NCBI GenBank assembly: GCA_030037635.1
Contig: JASHQH010000095.1
Coordinates: 1-36,956, forward strand
Origin: Acidobacteriaceae bacterium
GTDB lineage: Bacteria > Acidobacteriota > Terriglobia > Terriglobales > Acidobacteriaceae
Reading direction: 5' to 3'
Length of the DNA stretch: 36,956 bases
The first letter of the stretch is position 1; each line of letters opens with the position of its first letter. The notes beneath the pieces were generated by a model. The model made no database searches. It was not told the origin of the DNA and saw nothing but the letters and a program-made list of their open reading frames with translations. Both the position numbers and the translations under genes were made by a program. This document shows, piece by piece, positions 26,711 through 35,773 of the stretch.

Positions 26711-28131
26711 CTGGATAGCCCTCCCGCCGTGGTGCTCGGCACGGATGCCGATTGCTTCCCGGTCAGATCAACCGGCGTGGTGGTGCGCAGCAATACCTGC
26801 GGCACGCGGTTTTCCGGTGCGCGTTCCGGCCCTGCGTGACATCCCACGCAGATGCGCTGCTCGCCGCTCCGAATCCAGAACCAGCCGCGCTCCTGGCGCA
26901 GAACTTCACCTTTGGAGTCGAGCAGCGCGAAGCGGATGGGCCTATCGGAGGGAACCTGCACGAAGAACGATCCGTCGCGCTCCACCGGCGCCTCTCCCAT
27001 CGTCTTTGCGTGGCCTGCCGCGTCCTGCGACTCCAACCGCACCGACGCGGGAACACCGTGCAAAGCGCCGTCGCGGGAAACGCGCGCGTCCAGTGCAAGC
27101 AGATTCGCGTAATTCCAAGGGTGCAGGCCCGAGGGATGCCGGTTAGGGCGGTTGCGCGGCGCAACCATGACCGGCTCAACCAAATCCATTCCGCTCTGCG
27201 CCAGCACCGTTTGCATCTGCGCTGAACCCGGCTGCCAGCTCCTGATGACATAGTGCGCGTCCGTCGCAGTGCGTGCGCTCAGCAGCCACGCACCCGACGG
27301 AGTTTCCGCAATGGCGCCGGCAAAAGTGGCCTGCGGCGCCCCAACCGGCTCCTCGTGTGCCATCGGCGAAGTGAACCGCGCCAGCGATGTCCCATGCGTG
27401 AAGATCACGTCGCCCGATCCAAGCTGGGTTCCACCCCAGCGAGCGCGGCCGTGGTCGCAACGCACCGATTCCACCCCCGATCCATCGGCGTATACCAGGT
27501 ACAACTCTGGTATCGCGCCCTGGCCGAGTGGGTAGCCGGCTTCAAACAGAATTCTTCCGTCGTGCAACACATCGGCGGGAAACGCGTTTCCGCCCACGTA
27601 GGTGAGCGGCAGCGTCCCCGGCCCTGCGGTGGGATTCCACGGCGCGGCCGCCATGGGGTGGCCGTCTTCGGCAGATTGCAGTTGAAATCCCGCGGCCGTG
27701 CGCTGCGCCCACACCATGCGTCCGCCGGGCAGATAGAGCGGGCGCTCCGCGTCGCCAGCCGTCGTGATCACCCGGCGTACCGAGCGATCGTTGAGCGCCA
27801 ACTCCCAAATCTGCCAGGGATCGCTCGCGTTGCGCTTGCCGGCGAAGAGAACGGTTTGCGCATCGAACGAAACGTTCGCGTCTGCCGAGGCCGCAAAGCC
27901 GTCGATGAGCGGCTCAGCCTTCCCCGAATGAATGAGCAGCAACTGAGCGCCCTTGGGAAATCGTTCGTGGCCGCGCAACTCGGCCCGCGGAACGTAAACG
28001 GGCGCAGCGGTCACGATAACGTCGCCTCGGATCTCCGCGTTCTGATTGGCTCCTTCCGTCGTAAAACCGCAAATCAGAGTCAGAAAACCAATCGGCACGG
28101 CAGCCACCAGCACTCGAAACAGAAGCGTCAT
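26707..28131 (-). CDS. monoheme propeller protein resembling hydrazine synthase alpha subunit (HzsA-like)
   Basis: Exported protein of 474 residues. A hydrophobic N-terminal segment ([20 protein letters not shown]) precedes a PD40/WD-like propeller of about residues 60-300 ([23 protein letters not shown]-type turns). Next is a beta-rich domain with [20 protein letters not shown], then [20 protein letters not shown] with the only heme motif at Cys428/Cys431/His432, then a short tail. This propeller, middle domain, CxxCH order is that of the HZS_alpha middle-domain family. Known HzsA is near 800 residues and has a longer heme-bearing C-terminus, so this protein lacks at least one heme region. 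ATG 28131 is fixed by an ATGA overlap with the DAHP synthase stop. Confidence 0.75.
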   Translation of the reverse strand: MTLLFRVLVAAVPIGFLTLICGFTTEGANQNAEIRGDVIVTAAPVYVPRAELRGHERFPKGAQLLLIHSGKAEPLIDGFAASADANVSFDAQTVLFAGKRNASDPWQIWELALNDRSVRRVITTAGDAERPLYLPGGRMVWAQRTAAGFQLQSAEDGHPMAAAPWNPTAGPGTLPLTYVGGNAFPADVLHDGRILFEAGYPLGQGAIPELYLVYADGSGVESVRCDHGRARWGGTQLGSGDVIFTHGTSLARFTSPMAHEEPVGAPQATFAGAIAETPSGAWLLSARTATDAHYVIRSWQPGSAQMQTVLAQSGMDLVEPVMVAPRNRPNRHPSGLHPWNYANLLALDARVSRDGALHGVPASVRLESQDAAGHAKTMGEAPVERDGSFFVQVPSDRPIRFALLDSKGEVLRQERGWFWIRSGEQRICVGCHAGPERAPENRVPQVLLRTTTPVDLTGKQSASVPSTTAGGLSR

Positions 28132-29030
28132 CCTCTCGCCTCCGCGCAACCGAGGCCGGCGCATTCGAGGGGCTCGTGTTTCTCTGCGCGCAGCGCTGTT
28201 GCGCGCCATTCCATCCATGGTTCGAGCGCGTTCATCATGGCGTCGAAGCCGGCAAAGTCCAGTGACTGTTCGCCGTCGCTCCACGCCTTGTCGGGGTCGG
28301 GATGTACTTCCACCAGCAGGCCATCGGCGCCGGCGGCCACCCCGATGCGCGCCAGCGCTGGAACCAGGTCGCGATTTCCGGCCGCGTGGCTGGGATCGGC
28401 GATTACCGGCAGGTGCGTGACTTGCTTGAGCAAGGCGATCCCGGCCGCATCGAAGGTGTTGCGTATCGCCGTTTCAAAGGTGCGAATGCCCCGCTCGCAA
28501 AGGATCACGTTCCGGTTTCCGTTGTCGAGGATGATCTGCGCCGAACGCAGCAGGTCGGCAATGGTGGCCATCATGCCGCGTTTCAAGAGAATGGGACGCC
28601 CCGATCGCGCCGCCGCTTCGAGAAGCGAGTAGTTTTCCATGCTGCGCGATCCGATTTGGAGAATGTCGGCGTACTCGGCCACCAGAGAGACATCATCTTC
28701 CGACATCACCTCGGTTACGATCGCCAGCTCGGTCGCTTCGCGCGCGCAGGCGAGCAGCTTCAGTCCCTCGAGACCGAGTCCTTGAAAGGAATAAGGAGAA
28801 CTGCGCGGCTTGAACGCCCCGCCACGCAAGACGCGTGCCCCGGCGCGGCGAACATGATGAGCCGCGGCCATGAGCTGGCGCTCGCTCTCCACCGAGCACG
28901 GCCCCGCCATAACGACGAACTCGTCACCGCCGACGAGTACATCGCGGACTTGTACAATCGTTCGCCGGCCATCCACGCCCAGCAGAACATCCGGGCTTTC
29001 GGCAAAATGTTCCTGCCAACTTTCGCGCAC
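28128..29030 (-). CDS. 3-deoxy-7-phosphoheptulonate (DAHP) synthase, type I beta, no ACT domain
   Basis: Condenses phosphoenolpyruvate and erythrose-4-phosphate, the first step of the shikimate pathway, in the cytoplasm. The 300-residue protein has the conserved set [86 protein letters not shown] and [20 protein letters not shown]. There is no ACT regulatory domain, so feedback control is not expected from that source. The start is GTG 29030, without a strong ribosome binding site. Its stop overlaps the start of the HzsA-like gene (ATGA), tying a cytoplasmic enzyme to exported cytochromes. Confidence 0.92.
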   Translation of the reverse strand: MRESWQEHFAESPDVLLGVDGRRTIVQVRDVLVGGDEFVVMAGPCSVESERQLMAAAHHVRRAGARVLRGGAFKPRSSPYSFQGLGLEGLKLLACAREATELAIVTEVMSEDDVSLVAEYADILQIGSRSMENYSLLEAAARSGRPILLKRGMMATIADLLRSAQIILDNGNRNVILCERGIRTFETAIRNTFDAAGIALLKQVTHLPVIADPSHAAGNRDLVPALARIGVAAGADGLLVEVHPDPDKAWSDGEQSLDFAGFDAMMNALEPWMEWRATALRAEKHEPLECAGLGCAEARG

Positions 29031-29203
29031 CCGTGGCGCTCCGTCCGGCCTCCACTTTTTGGGGAAGCGCCAGTGTAGCGCGATACGTGGAGCCGCGCCT
29101 CAATCGAAAGGTGGATGCGGGCGGGGCTTTGCCCTGCCGCCCCTTGACGCTTTCTGGAATAGACAAGCGCTTGTCTGCTGGTCGTTCTTTTCTGAATGGC
29201 GGC
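29031..29203 (-). promoter_or_regulatory. gap with perfect 16-nt palindrome between amidase and DAHP synthase
   Basis: The only real gap in the cluster apart from short junctions, 173 nt. AGACAAGCGCTTGTCT at 29161-29176 is a perfect palindrome, of the form used by dimeric regulators such as TetR-type proteins. A hairpin GGCGGGGC-TTT-GCCCTGCC (29120-29138) lies on the DAHP synthase side without a T run. I could not identify a convincing promoter between them. A regulatory role at this internal boundary is inferred. Confidence 0.45.
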
Positions 29204-30628
29204 TCATTGGGCCCGCGCTATGGCCGGCGGCCGATATCCGAAAGCCGCATCGACGATGGCGCCCACCCCCAGTGCAACTTCATCCTCGAAGGGCCGCGCA
29301 GCAATCTGCACACCGATCGGCAATCCCTCCGCCGAACGGCCGACAGGAATCACCGCTGCAGGCGCACCGAGCGTGTTGAACCATTGCGTGTAGCGAACCG
29401 CATCGAGGTAGTCAACTTGTACGCCATCGACCGTCCAGCTGCGCTCTTCGTGACGAAACGCGGGAATGGCGGCTGCCGGGCATAATAAGATCGGAAACTC
29501 TTTCATCTCTTCCAGCATCGTTGAACGCTGCAGGTCCATCTCTGCCCAGGCATTCAGCAATTCCGTCGCGCTGAGCGGCGCAGCGGCTTCGGCAATGGAG
29601 AGGAACTCCTTGAAGATGGGGCTGAGCCGATGGTGCTTGCCACGGATCTCCGGCTCGTAAAACATGGCTCCGCACTGGACAAAAAACGTCCACCACAACT
29701 TGCGCAGACGTTCCAGTGAGCGGGGCCGGAACGGCTCCACGCGAAAGCCAGAATGGCGTAGCGCCTCCGCCACGGCGTTCACCGCGGCGCGCGTCTCCGG
29801 CGTCACGGGAGTGAGGCCATCATCTTCGAAGAGCCCGATGGTGCGCGCGCGCAATTCACCTGGACTGCGTTCCCGATACACAACAGGCGGGCTGGCCGGG
29901 TCGAGCGTGTCCTGCCCGCTGAGCGCGCGAAACAGGAGCGCAACATCGTTGACAGTGCGCGCCATCGGACCAATAGCCCCGAGAATCGCAAACGGACCCA
30001 CGCAAGGCGGAAGATGCCCGCGCCCCGGAATACGCCCTGGCGTGGGTTTGAGCGAACAGATACCAGTGAAGTGCGCGGGAACCCGTACCGATCCGCCGCT
30101 GTCGCTGCCCAACCCTCCCGCCGACATTCCTGCAGCAATGGCCGCTGACTCGCCTCCGCTCGATCCGCCCGGCGAGCGAGCCAGGTCCCACGGGTTGCGC
30201 GTGCGGCCGTGGAGCAGATTCGCTGTCTCGTAAGCCATCAGGAACTCAGGGCAATTGGTCGTGCCCAGAATCAATGCCCCTGCGGCGCGCAGCCGCGCGA
30301 CGACCACTGCGTCCTCAGCCGGCACATCGCCTTTGTGCAACAGGCTGCCGATCTCGCAGCGGTATCCGGCGGTGGCAATCGACGACTTGACCGTGACCGG
30401 CAAGCCGTGCAAAGCGCCGCGAGGCCCGCGTATGGCGTCGAGGCGCCGCGCCTGCGCGCGCACGCGCTCGGCATCAAAGTCGGCAAAGACGTTGAGCTCA
30501 GGCTCAAGCCGTTCGATCTGGCGTATGTGCGCTTCAGCCAGTTCAGCCGCCGAAATCCGGCCTGAGCGAACGAGATCCAATTGTTGCGCTGCCGAAGCCA
30601 GCACCACATCATCGCCGCAATCGCTCAA
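29204..30628 (-). CDS. amidase-signature family hydrolase
   Basis: Protein of 474 residues of the amidase signature family, hydrolysing a C-N amide bond with a Ser-cisSer-Lys triad: Lys81 (LPVTVKSSI), Ser156 (SPGGSSGGESAA) and Ser180 (GSDSGGSVRVPA). No signal peptide, so it is probably cytoplasmic. GatA is one family member, but no gatB or gatC is adjacent and the C-terminal half differs, so a dedicated small-molecule amidase is more likely. It begins with TTG 30628 in a TTGA overlap with the preceding stop, with CCGGAGAA eight bases upstream, supporting translational coupling. Substrate unknown. Confidence 0.9.
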   Translation of the reverse strand: MSDCGDDVVLASAAQQLDLVRSGRISAAELAEAHIRQIERLEPELNVFADFDAERVRAQARRLDAIRGPRGALHGLPVTVKSSIATAGYRCEIGSLLHKGDVPAEDAVVVARLRAAGALILGTTNCPEFLMAYETANLLHGRTRNPWDLARSPGGSSGGESAAIAAGMSAGGLGSDSGGSVRVPAHFTGICSLKPTPGRIPGRGHLPPCVGPFAILGAIGPMARTVNDVALLFRALSGQDTLDPASPPVVYRERSPGELRARTIGLFEDDGLTPVTPETRAAVNAVAEALRHSGFRVEPFRPRSLERLRKLWWTFFVQCGAMFYEPEIRGKHHRLSPIFKEFLSIAEAAAPLSATELLNAWAEMDLQRSTMLEEMKEFPILLCPAAAIPAFRHEERSWTVDGVQVDYLDAVRYTQWFNTLGAPAAVIPVGRSAEGLPIGVQIAARPFEDEVALGVGAIVDAAFGYRPPAIARAQ

Positions 30629-33600
30629 CGCTGGTTCTCCGGCATCGATTTCGGCGCGCGATCGTCCAGCGGAGTAGACGGAAGCAACTGATAGTTGAAC
30701 CTGTAGGACCGGACCGGCTCACCCGAATCAAAGCGGTCGTTCCAATTCAACTGGTAGTCGAGGGACTGCGCATCCAGCGGCCGCTCCTCAAGTTTGGGAT
30801 AGGGGTAGGTGCTCATACCGTGAAATGGCATCTGCGCCACGGTGAATGGCGTCGCATCCCACCAGTCCATGTCTTTCACGTAGCCATTGGCGTAGAAAAA
30901 GTAGTCGCGCTTCCAATGCGGCGGCAGAACCGGCAGATTAGCCGCATCAAACTCTGCTGCAATCTCCTCGCCGCTACCAAAAACCACATAGTGGTCGCTG
31001 ATGTTCTTCAAAAGCGGCCTCACGTCGCCCATGTGCGTGTAGCTGCCGCGCTCATGCTGGAACGGGCCAGTCAGGCTCACGAGATTGTAGTCGAAGTCCA
31101 GGTCGCCGGGGCTTGCGCCTTCAATCTGTTTGGGGAAACCACGAAATCGAAGGGTCGCGCTCGACAGCGGAATCTCCGTGGTGCGCGCCGTTGCATCCGC
31201 ACTTTGGTCGATCAAAACCTGGTCCCAATAAATCTGCAGATTGCTCATCAGCCGGATGCGGCGCGTGCCTGCGGGCAGCTTGCCCGTCAAGTCCACGACG
31301 ATCGTCCGCTCCAGCCCGGCGGGAAATCCCGCGTCGCCCGGGATCCGTTGCCAGGTCCCGTCAGGCAATTCCGCCTCAACGTAGGGCGGAATCTCCTTCA
31401 GTCCGGCCTGCCAGGCCGCATACAGCGAGGTCGCGCTGAAATAGTTCACATAGCCGGTCATCAGCAGACGCAAAGGCGCCCCGGGCTTGAGATCGCCCAA
31501 GTCGAGCGTGAGAGCATGCAGGTTGGCAAATCCATCGTAGGGCAGTGGGATGAAACCGCTCGCAAACCGGTGATCGCGCCGGCTGAGGGCGTCGAGCACA
31601 TCGTGCCCCTCGCCGTCCCAGGCGTCGCGCGGCAACCGCGCGCCTTCGCTCGCCACCACGCGGCCCGAGGCAAACGGCGGATCGTCGAGAAAGCGCTCGT
31701 CGGGATTCACCTCGACATTGTCGGGATGGTCGACCGCAATCATGCGCAGCTGATCGATGTAGTTCACCTCCTCCATCGGTTCCATAAAGCGCGCGCTGAT
31801 CTTCCCGTTCACCAGTGTTACATTCGCGCCATCCACCTTCACCCATTCGCCGGGATTCGGTATGTTGCGCCGCGTGGGCGTGAACCAGTGCCCCACTACT
31901 GCCGCACCGATCACATCGGTGACGAACTTGTAGCGTTGACCGTTCCAAACAAAAAGTACCGGACACGAGCTGCCGCGGCGGTCGGTTTCTTTCATCGCAA
32001 TCACGCGCGTGTGCGGCAGGTCGATCTCGTCCTGCAGCACGCCGGTGGGCCATAGAATTCTCAGCAGGTCAATGCCTGGCGCACTGCCCAGGCCCACAAG
32101 AATCTGCGGCGGAGCCTGCGTCTGGTAACCCGAATCCCCGGCTAGCTCCCACTTCTGCCACAGCCCGTTCGCGAACACCTCCACCTTCACCCCAAGCGCC
32201 GTCTTGTTATCTGCAAAGCCGGTCAAGTCGAGGCGCGCAAAGTGATTCCTGTTCGCTCCCACATTGTGCAGCAGCACTGGCGGAGCATTCGCCTGCGTCA
32301 CAATCAAATCGGCAGCGCCGTCGCCCTCCACGTCGGCCGCTATCACCCCGCGCGGCGCAACCAGCCGGATGCTGTCCAGGCCCAGTTCGTGACTCACATC
32401 TTCGAATGTGCCATCTCCGCGGTTGCGCAAGACGCGCACCTGCGGGCCGGTTTTCGTTTCCACAATCGCCGCCAGGTCGATCCATCCATCGTTGTCGATA
32501 TCGATCGGCGTCAAGCCCCATCCGCGCAACGCGTCGTGCAGGGGCAGATCAACGCGCTCGAACCGCCGCCCAACGTGGTTAGGGGCTTCGATATTTCGCC
32601 ACAAGGTCAGCCCCGGCGCGCCGGCGTGCGTCACGGCCATGTCCATCCAGCCGTCTTTGTTGTAGTCGAGCACCGCGATACCCACAGTGGGCGGCAGCTT
32701 GACGCCTTCATAGAGCGGCTGCGTAGGATACTTGCCCTCGCGCGGATTCACGTAGATCAGCGGCGCAGGTCCATCGCCTGTCACCGCCAGATCCACGGCG
32801 CGATCATTATTAAAGTCGGTCAGGATCGCCGACGCCGTCTTGCCGCTTCCACCCAAGCCGGTCGCATCGGTCTGCTCGGTAAATGTGCCGTCGCCGTTGT
32901 TGCGCCAAAGCACGTTGGGCGAGCCGCTGTCTTTAAGTGGCGAGCCCGTCAGCAACAGGTCCAGATCGCCGTCGTGATCGTAATCCACAAACGTTATGCC
33001 CGAGGGCCGATTGCGCGGCGCCAGTCCCGATCCCGCGGTCACGTCCTTGAAATGCCCATGCCCCAGGTTGTGAAACAGCAGCACCGCGTCATCCATCGCC
33101 ACGGCCAGGTCATTCAGCCCATCGCCGTCGTAGTCGCCCACGGCGCATGCCACCGCGTGGCCGCTCGCTTTCAGGCCGGCTGCCTTTGCATCCACTTCCT
33201 CAAAACTTCCGCTGCCGCGATTGTGCAGGACGCGAATGGCCTGCTCTCCTGATTGCATCAGCACGAGATCCATCTGCCCGGAACCGGTGACGTCCATCAT
33301 GCAGGCGCCGCCTGTGGTGGTGAACGCGTGCGCATCGGCCGCGGAAACCAGCGGCTGCGCCACTAAGCGCACCGGGATCATCGTTCGCTCAATCGTCTGC
33401 GGCTCCTCCACCGGGGTCGCGGTGGAGTAATGGCCCTCTTCGCCGTAAGCCAATCCCAGCGCCGAAGAAATCTTGGCGCCCGTCACATGCTGAAAAACCC
33501 TGAAATGCTCCCTCGCCTCCGCGGAGCGGCCGGTGCGTTGCAGCGAGCGCGCCAGCCCGAACTCGGCCGATGCGTGCAGCGGATTGATCGCCAGCGCCGC

Positions 33601-34065
33601 TTCGAAGGTCGCGATGGCTTTGTCGTACTGGCCCAATTCCTGGTAGCAGGCGCCCTCGAAGTACAACGAGTCTGCGTCGTGCGGATCGAGCTTCGCCGCC
33701 TGCTGAAAGCTGGCCAGCGCGTCCGCAAGCTCGTTGCCCGCATGTTGCGCCAGGCCAAGGTTGTACCATGCCTGCGCGTTGTCAGGATCGAGCGCCAGGC
33801 CCGAGCGCAATGCTGCTTTGGCCTCGTCCAGCTTTTGCAATGTGAGCAGCGCAATGCCTTCGTTGATGGCGGCCTGCGCCAGACGGGGATCTTTGCGGAA
33901 CGCTTCGGCGAAGCTCTCGGCGGCGCGCTGGGTAAACTGCTGGCCCATCAGCGCCACGCCGCGATTGTTGAGCGTGATCGCCTCAGTGTCGAGCCGCGAT
34001 TGCACCTGCGCTTCTGCAGCCATGCCCGCAGCAAACACGAGCGCCAAGCCCCAAAACCTTCGCAT
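30625..34065 (-). CDS. large secreted TPR / FG-GAP repeat / UnbV-like protein
   Basis: Exported protein of 1146 residues, first gene of the cluster. After a signal peptide (FWGLALVFAAGMAAEAQ), about residues 25-185 carry four or five TPR units (AQAWYNLGLAQHAGNELADA, DSLYFEGACYQELGQYDKAI). FG-GAP/VCBS repeats follow to about 640 (DYDGDGLNDLAVAMDD, DYDHDGDLDLLLTG, DIDNDGWIDLAAI), then a UnbV-like segment (LGVKVEVFANGLW, LRILWPTGVLQDEI). A long C-terminal region of about 420 residues (VLFVWNGQRYKFVTDVIGAA onward) is unassigned. ATG 34065 is the preferred start; ATGs at 34110 and 34080 are in frame. TACACT just upstream of 34110 could be a -10 box, which would exclude that start. Confidence 0.85.
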   Translation of the reverse strand: MRRFWGLALVFAAGMAAEAQVQSRLDTEAITLNNRGVALMGQQFTQRAAESFAEAFRKDPRLAQAAINEGIALLTLQKLDEAKAALRSGLALDPDNAQAWYNLGLAQHAGNELADALASFQQAAKLDPHDADSLYFEGACYQELGQYDKAIATFEAALAINPLHASAEFGLARSLQRTGRSAEAREHFRVFQHVTGAKISSALGLAYGEEGHYSTATPVEEPQTIERTMIPVRLVAQPLVSAADAHAFTTTGGACMMDVTGSGQMDLVLMQSGEQAIRVLHNRGSGSFEEVDAKAAGLKASGHAVACAVGDYDGDGLNDLAVAMDDAVLLFHNLGHGHFKDVTAGSGLAPRNRPSGITFVDYDHDGDLDLLLTGSPLKDSGSPNVLWRNNGDGTFTEQTDATGLGGSGKTASAILTDFNNDRAVDLAVTGDGPAPLIYVNPREGKYPTQPLYEGVKLPPTVGIAVLDYNKDGWMDMAVTHAGAPGLTLWRNIEAPNHVGRRFERVDLPLHDALRGWGLTPIDIDNDGWIDLAAIVETKTGPQVRVLRNRGDGTFEDVSHELGLDSIRLVAPRGVIAADVEGDGAADLIVTQANAPPVLLHNVGANRNHFARLDLTGFADNKTALGVKVEVFANGLWQKWELAGDSGYQTQAPPQILVGLGSAPGIDLLRILWPTGVLQDEIDLPHTRVIAMKETDRRGSSCPVLFVWNGQRYKFVTDVIGAAVVGHWFTPTRRNIPNPGEWVKVDGANVTLVNGKISARFMEPMEEVNYIDQLRMIAVDHPDNVEVNPDERFLDDPPFASGRVVASEGARLPRDAWDGEGHDVLDALSRRDHRFASGFIPLPYDGFANLHALTLDLGDLKPGAPLRLLMTGYVNYFSATSLYAAWQAGLKEIPPYVEAELPDGTWQRIPGDAGFPAGLERTIVVDLTGKLPAGTRRIRLMSNLQIYWDQVLIDQSADATARTTEIPLSSATLRFRGFPKQIEGASPGDLDFDYNLVSLTGPFQHERGSYTHMGDVRPLLKNISDHYVVFGSGEEIAAEFDAANLPVLPPHWKRDYFFYANGYVKDMDWWDATPFTVAQMPFHGMSTYPYPKLEERPLDAQSLDYQLNWNDRFDSGEPVRSYRFNYQLLPSTPLDDRAPKSMPENQR

Positions 34066-34227
34066 CGTTCTATTTCCCATGGTCGCAATGAACGGGATTT
34101 GCGAACGCATCCAGTGTACGGTAACCGATGGAATCGCGGTTACGCCTCGAGTGAGCTTCTGCGTCGCGTTGGTTCCGACCAGCCCCCGGATCGCCGCCCT
34201 TATCGAGCTTGCGCATTCTCCTGCTGC

Positions 34228-34256
34228 TTGACAACACGCTCAAGTTCTGCTGTGAT
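34228..34256 (+). promoter_or_regulatory. sigma70-like promoter for the GH30 gene
   Basis: TTGACA (34228-34233), a 17-nt spacer and TGTGAT (34251-34256). The -35 is a perfect consensus and the -10 matches four of six. The start point would be near 34263, about 110 nt before the GH30 start. Confidence 0.5.
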
Positions 34257-34292
34257 CGTTGCGATTCGGACAACAGTTCAATGAACCTTGTA

Positions 34293-34304
34293 ACAATCGA
34301 TTGT
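34293..34304. promoter_or_regulatory. candidate LacI-family operator
   Basis: ACAATCGATTGT is a perfect 12-bp palindrome with a central CG, the usual layout of LacI-family operators. It lies about 30 bp past the inferred start site, where a bound repressor would block elongation. The LacI-type gene downstream at 35917 is the natural candidate; the link is inferred. Confidence 0.45.
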
Positions 34305-34372
34305 CTTCCGCCACTGCGCCCGATGCCCGAGCCTGCGCCACGAACGGCTTCGGCCCGAAAGTAGGAGAAACC

Positions 34373-35773
34373 ATGCCACGCGCTCTTCTCTTGTCGATCG
34401 CAATCATCTTTCCTTCTGTCTTCTCGGCCGCGCAGGACCCTTCCCGCGCGCAACTTTGGTTGACTACCGTCGATCGGTCGGCATTGCTCGGCCCGCAATC
34501 TCCGCCCCTTCAATTTGCTCCTCCTGTCGACAAGCTCCCCACCATCACAGTCAACGACATGGAGCAGTATCAGACTATCGAAGGCTTTGGCTTTGCCCTC
34601 ACAGGCGGAAGTGCGCAGCTTTTGATGCGCATGGCCCCGGAGCGGAGAGCCGCACTCCTCAAGCAAATCTTTTCAACAGAAAACGATGGCATCGGCGTCA
34701 GCTACCTTCGCCTGAGCATCGGATCCTCCGACATGAACGATCACGTTTATTCCTACGACGACATGCCGGCGGGAGAAGCCGATCCCGACCTGGCCAGGTT
34801 CAGCGTCGCGCCTGACCGCGCCGACGTTATTCCCGTGCTTAAGGAGATTCTCGCCATCAACCCTCACATCAAGATCCTCGGCTCGCCCTGGTCCGCGCCG
34901 GCCTGGATGAAAACCAACGACGCTGTGAAAGGCGGAAGCTTAAAGCTGGAGTACTACGGTGCCTACGCTCAATATCTCGTGAAATATATCGACAGCATGA
35001 AGGCCGAAGGCATCACCATCACCGCGATTACGGTTGAGAATGAGCCGCTGAATCCCAAGAACACGCCCAGCATGGTCTTCCTTGCGGCAGATGAAGATGC
35101 TTTTATCGCCAAATACCTGGGGCCGGCATTGCAAAGGGCCGGAATCACCACCGAAATTCAGGTTTACGATCATAATCCCGATGTCACGTCCTATCCTCTA
35201 TCCATCCTTGCCGATCCTGCTGCCAGCAAATACGTCTCCGGAACCGCATTTCACCTTTACGGCGGTGACAGCAACGCTTTGAGCTGTGTCCACCAGCAAT
35301 ATCCGAATAAGAACCTCTATCTGACCGAGCAATCCATCGGTGGCTCTCCTGGCGGAGCAACCATCGATATCGCCGAACCCGTCGCCCGCGTGCTCATCGG
35401 CGCCACGCGTAACTGGAGCCGCAACGTGCTGCTCTGGAATCTGGCCGCCGACCCGCACGCTGGTCCGCACACCAGCAACGGGGGCTGCACGGGCTGCTTC
35501 GGCGCCATCACTCTCGACGGCGACAAAGCGACCTTCAATGTTGCCTATTACGCCCTCGCGCATTTTTCAAAATTCGTTCCGTCCGGCAGCGTGCGCATCG
35601 GATCCAGCCAGATGGAGCAGTTATTTACAGTGGGTTTTCTTACTCCCCAAGGCAGAGTGGTGCTGGTGGCAGACAATACTGGCAACTTTCCCAAAACTTT
35701 TCAAATCCTCTATCACGGCCGGAGCGTAACCACAACTCTGCCCTCCGAGTCAGTGGGCACGTATGTGTGGTGA
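34373..35773 (+). CDS. secreted glycoside hydrolase family 30 (glucosylceramidase-like)
   Basis: Exported retaining glycosidase of 466 residues. After a signal peptide (LLLSIAIIFPSVFSAAQ) the (beta/alpha)8 barrel shows YQTIEGFGFALTGGSAQLL, ISYLRLSIGSSDM-like GVSYLRLSIGSSDMND, KILGSPWSAPAWMKTN, the acid/base Glu224 in ITAITVENEPLNP and the nucleophile Glu319 in NLYLTEQSIGG. A C-terminal beta domain includes FSKFVPSGSVRIGSS. GH30 enzymes act on beta-glucosides, beta-xylans or related glycans; the subfamily cannot be set here. AGGAG at 34363-34367 fixes ATG 34373. It is transcribed away from the redox cluster. Confidence 0.93.
   Translation: MPRALLLSIAIIFPSVFSAAQDPSRAQLWLTTVDRSALLGPQSPPLQFAPPVDKLPTITVNDMEQYQTIEGFGFALTGGSAQLLMRMAPERRAALLKQIFSTENDGIGVSYLRLSIGSSDMNDHVYSYDDMPAGEADPDLARFSVAPDRADVIPVLKEILAINPHIKILGSPWSAPAWMKTNDAVKGGSLKLEYYGAYAQYLVKYIDSMKAEGITITAITVENEPLNPKNTPSMVFLAADEDAFIAKYLGPALQRAGITTEIQVYDHNPDVTSYPLSILADPAASKYVSGTAFHLYGGDSNALSCVHQQYPNKNLYLTEQSIGGSPGGATIDIAEPVARVLIGATRNWSRNVLLWNLAADPHAGPHTSNGGCTGCFGAITLDGDKATFNVAYYALAHFSKFVPSGSVRIGSSQMEQLFTVGFLTPQGRVVLVADNTGNFPKTFQILYHGRSVTTTLPSESVGTYVW

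Larger units (their letters stand above)
34066..34372. other. divergent intergenic region between redox cluster and GH30 gene
   Basis: About 307 bp without a gene. It holds the GH30 promoter (34228-34256), a CG-centred palindrome (34293-34304) and, on the minus strand, TACACT at 34113-34118 as a possible -10 box for the cluster with no good -35. Confidence 0.6.

Noticed and set aside
22968-28131. Claim that the organism performs anammox-type hydrazine synthesis
   Set aside because: The alpha-like protein is far shorter than known HzsA, has one heme motif, and no hydrazine dehydrogenase or other anammox gene is present. Only the architectural resemblance is kept.
29120-29138. Rho-independent terminator after the amidase gene
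   Set aside because: The hairpin is GC-rich but no T run follows it on the minus strand.
29204-30628. GatA subunit of the amidotransferase
   Set aside because: The signature triad fits, but there is no gatB or gatC neighbour and the C-terminal half lacks recognisable GatA features, so a general amidase is the safer call.
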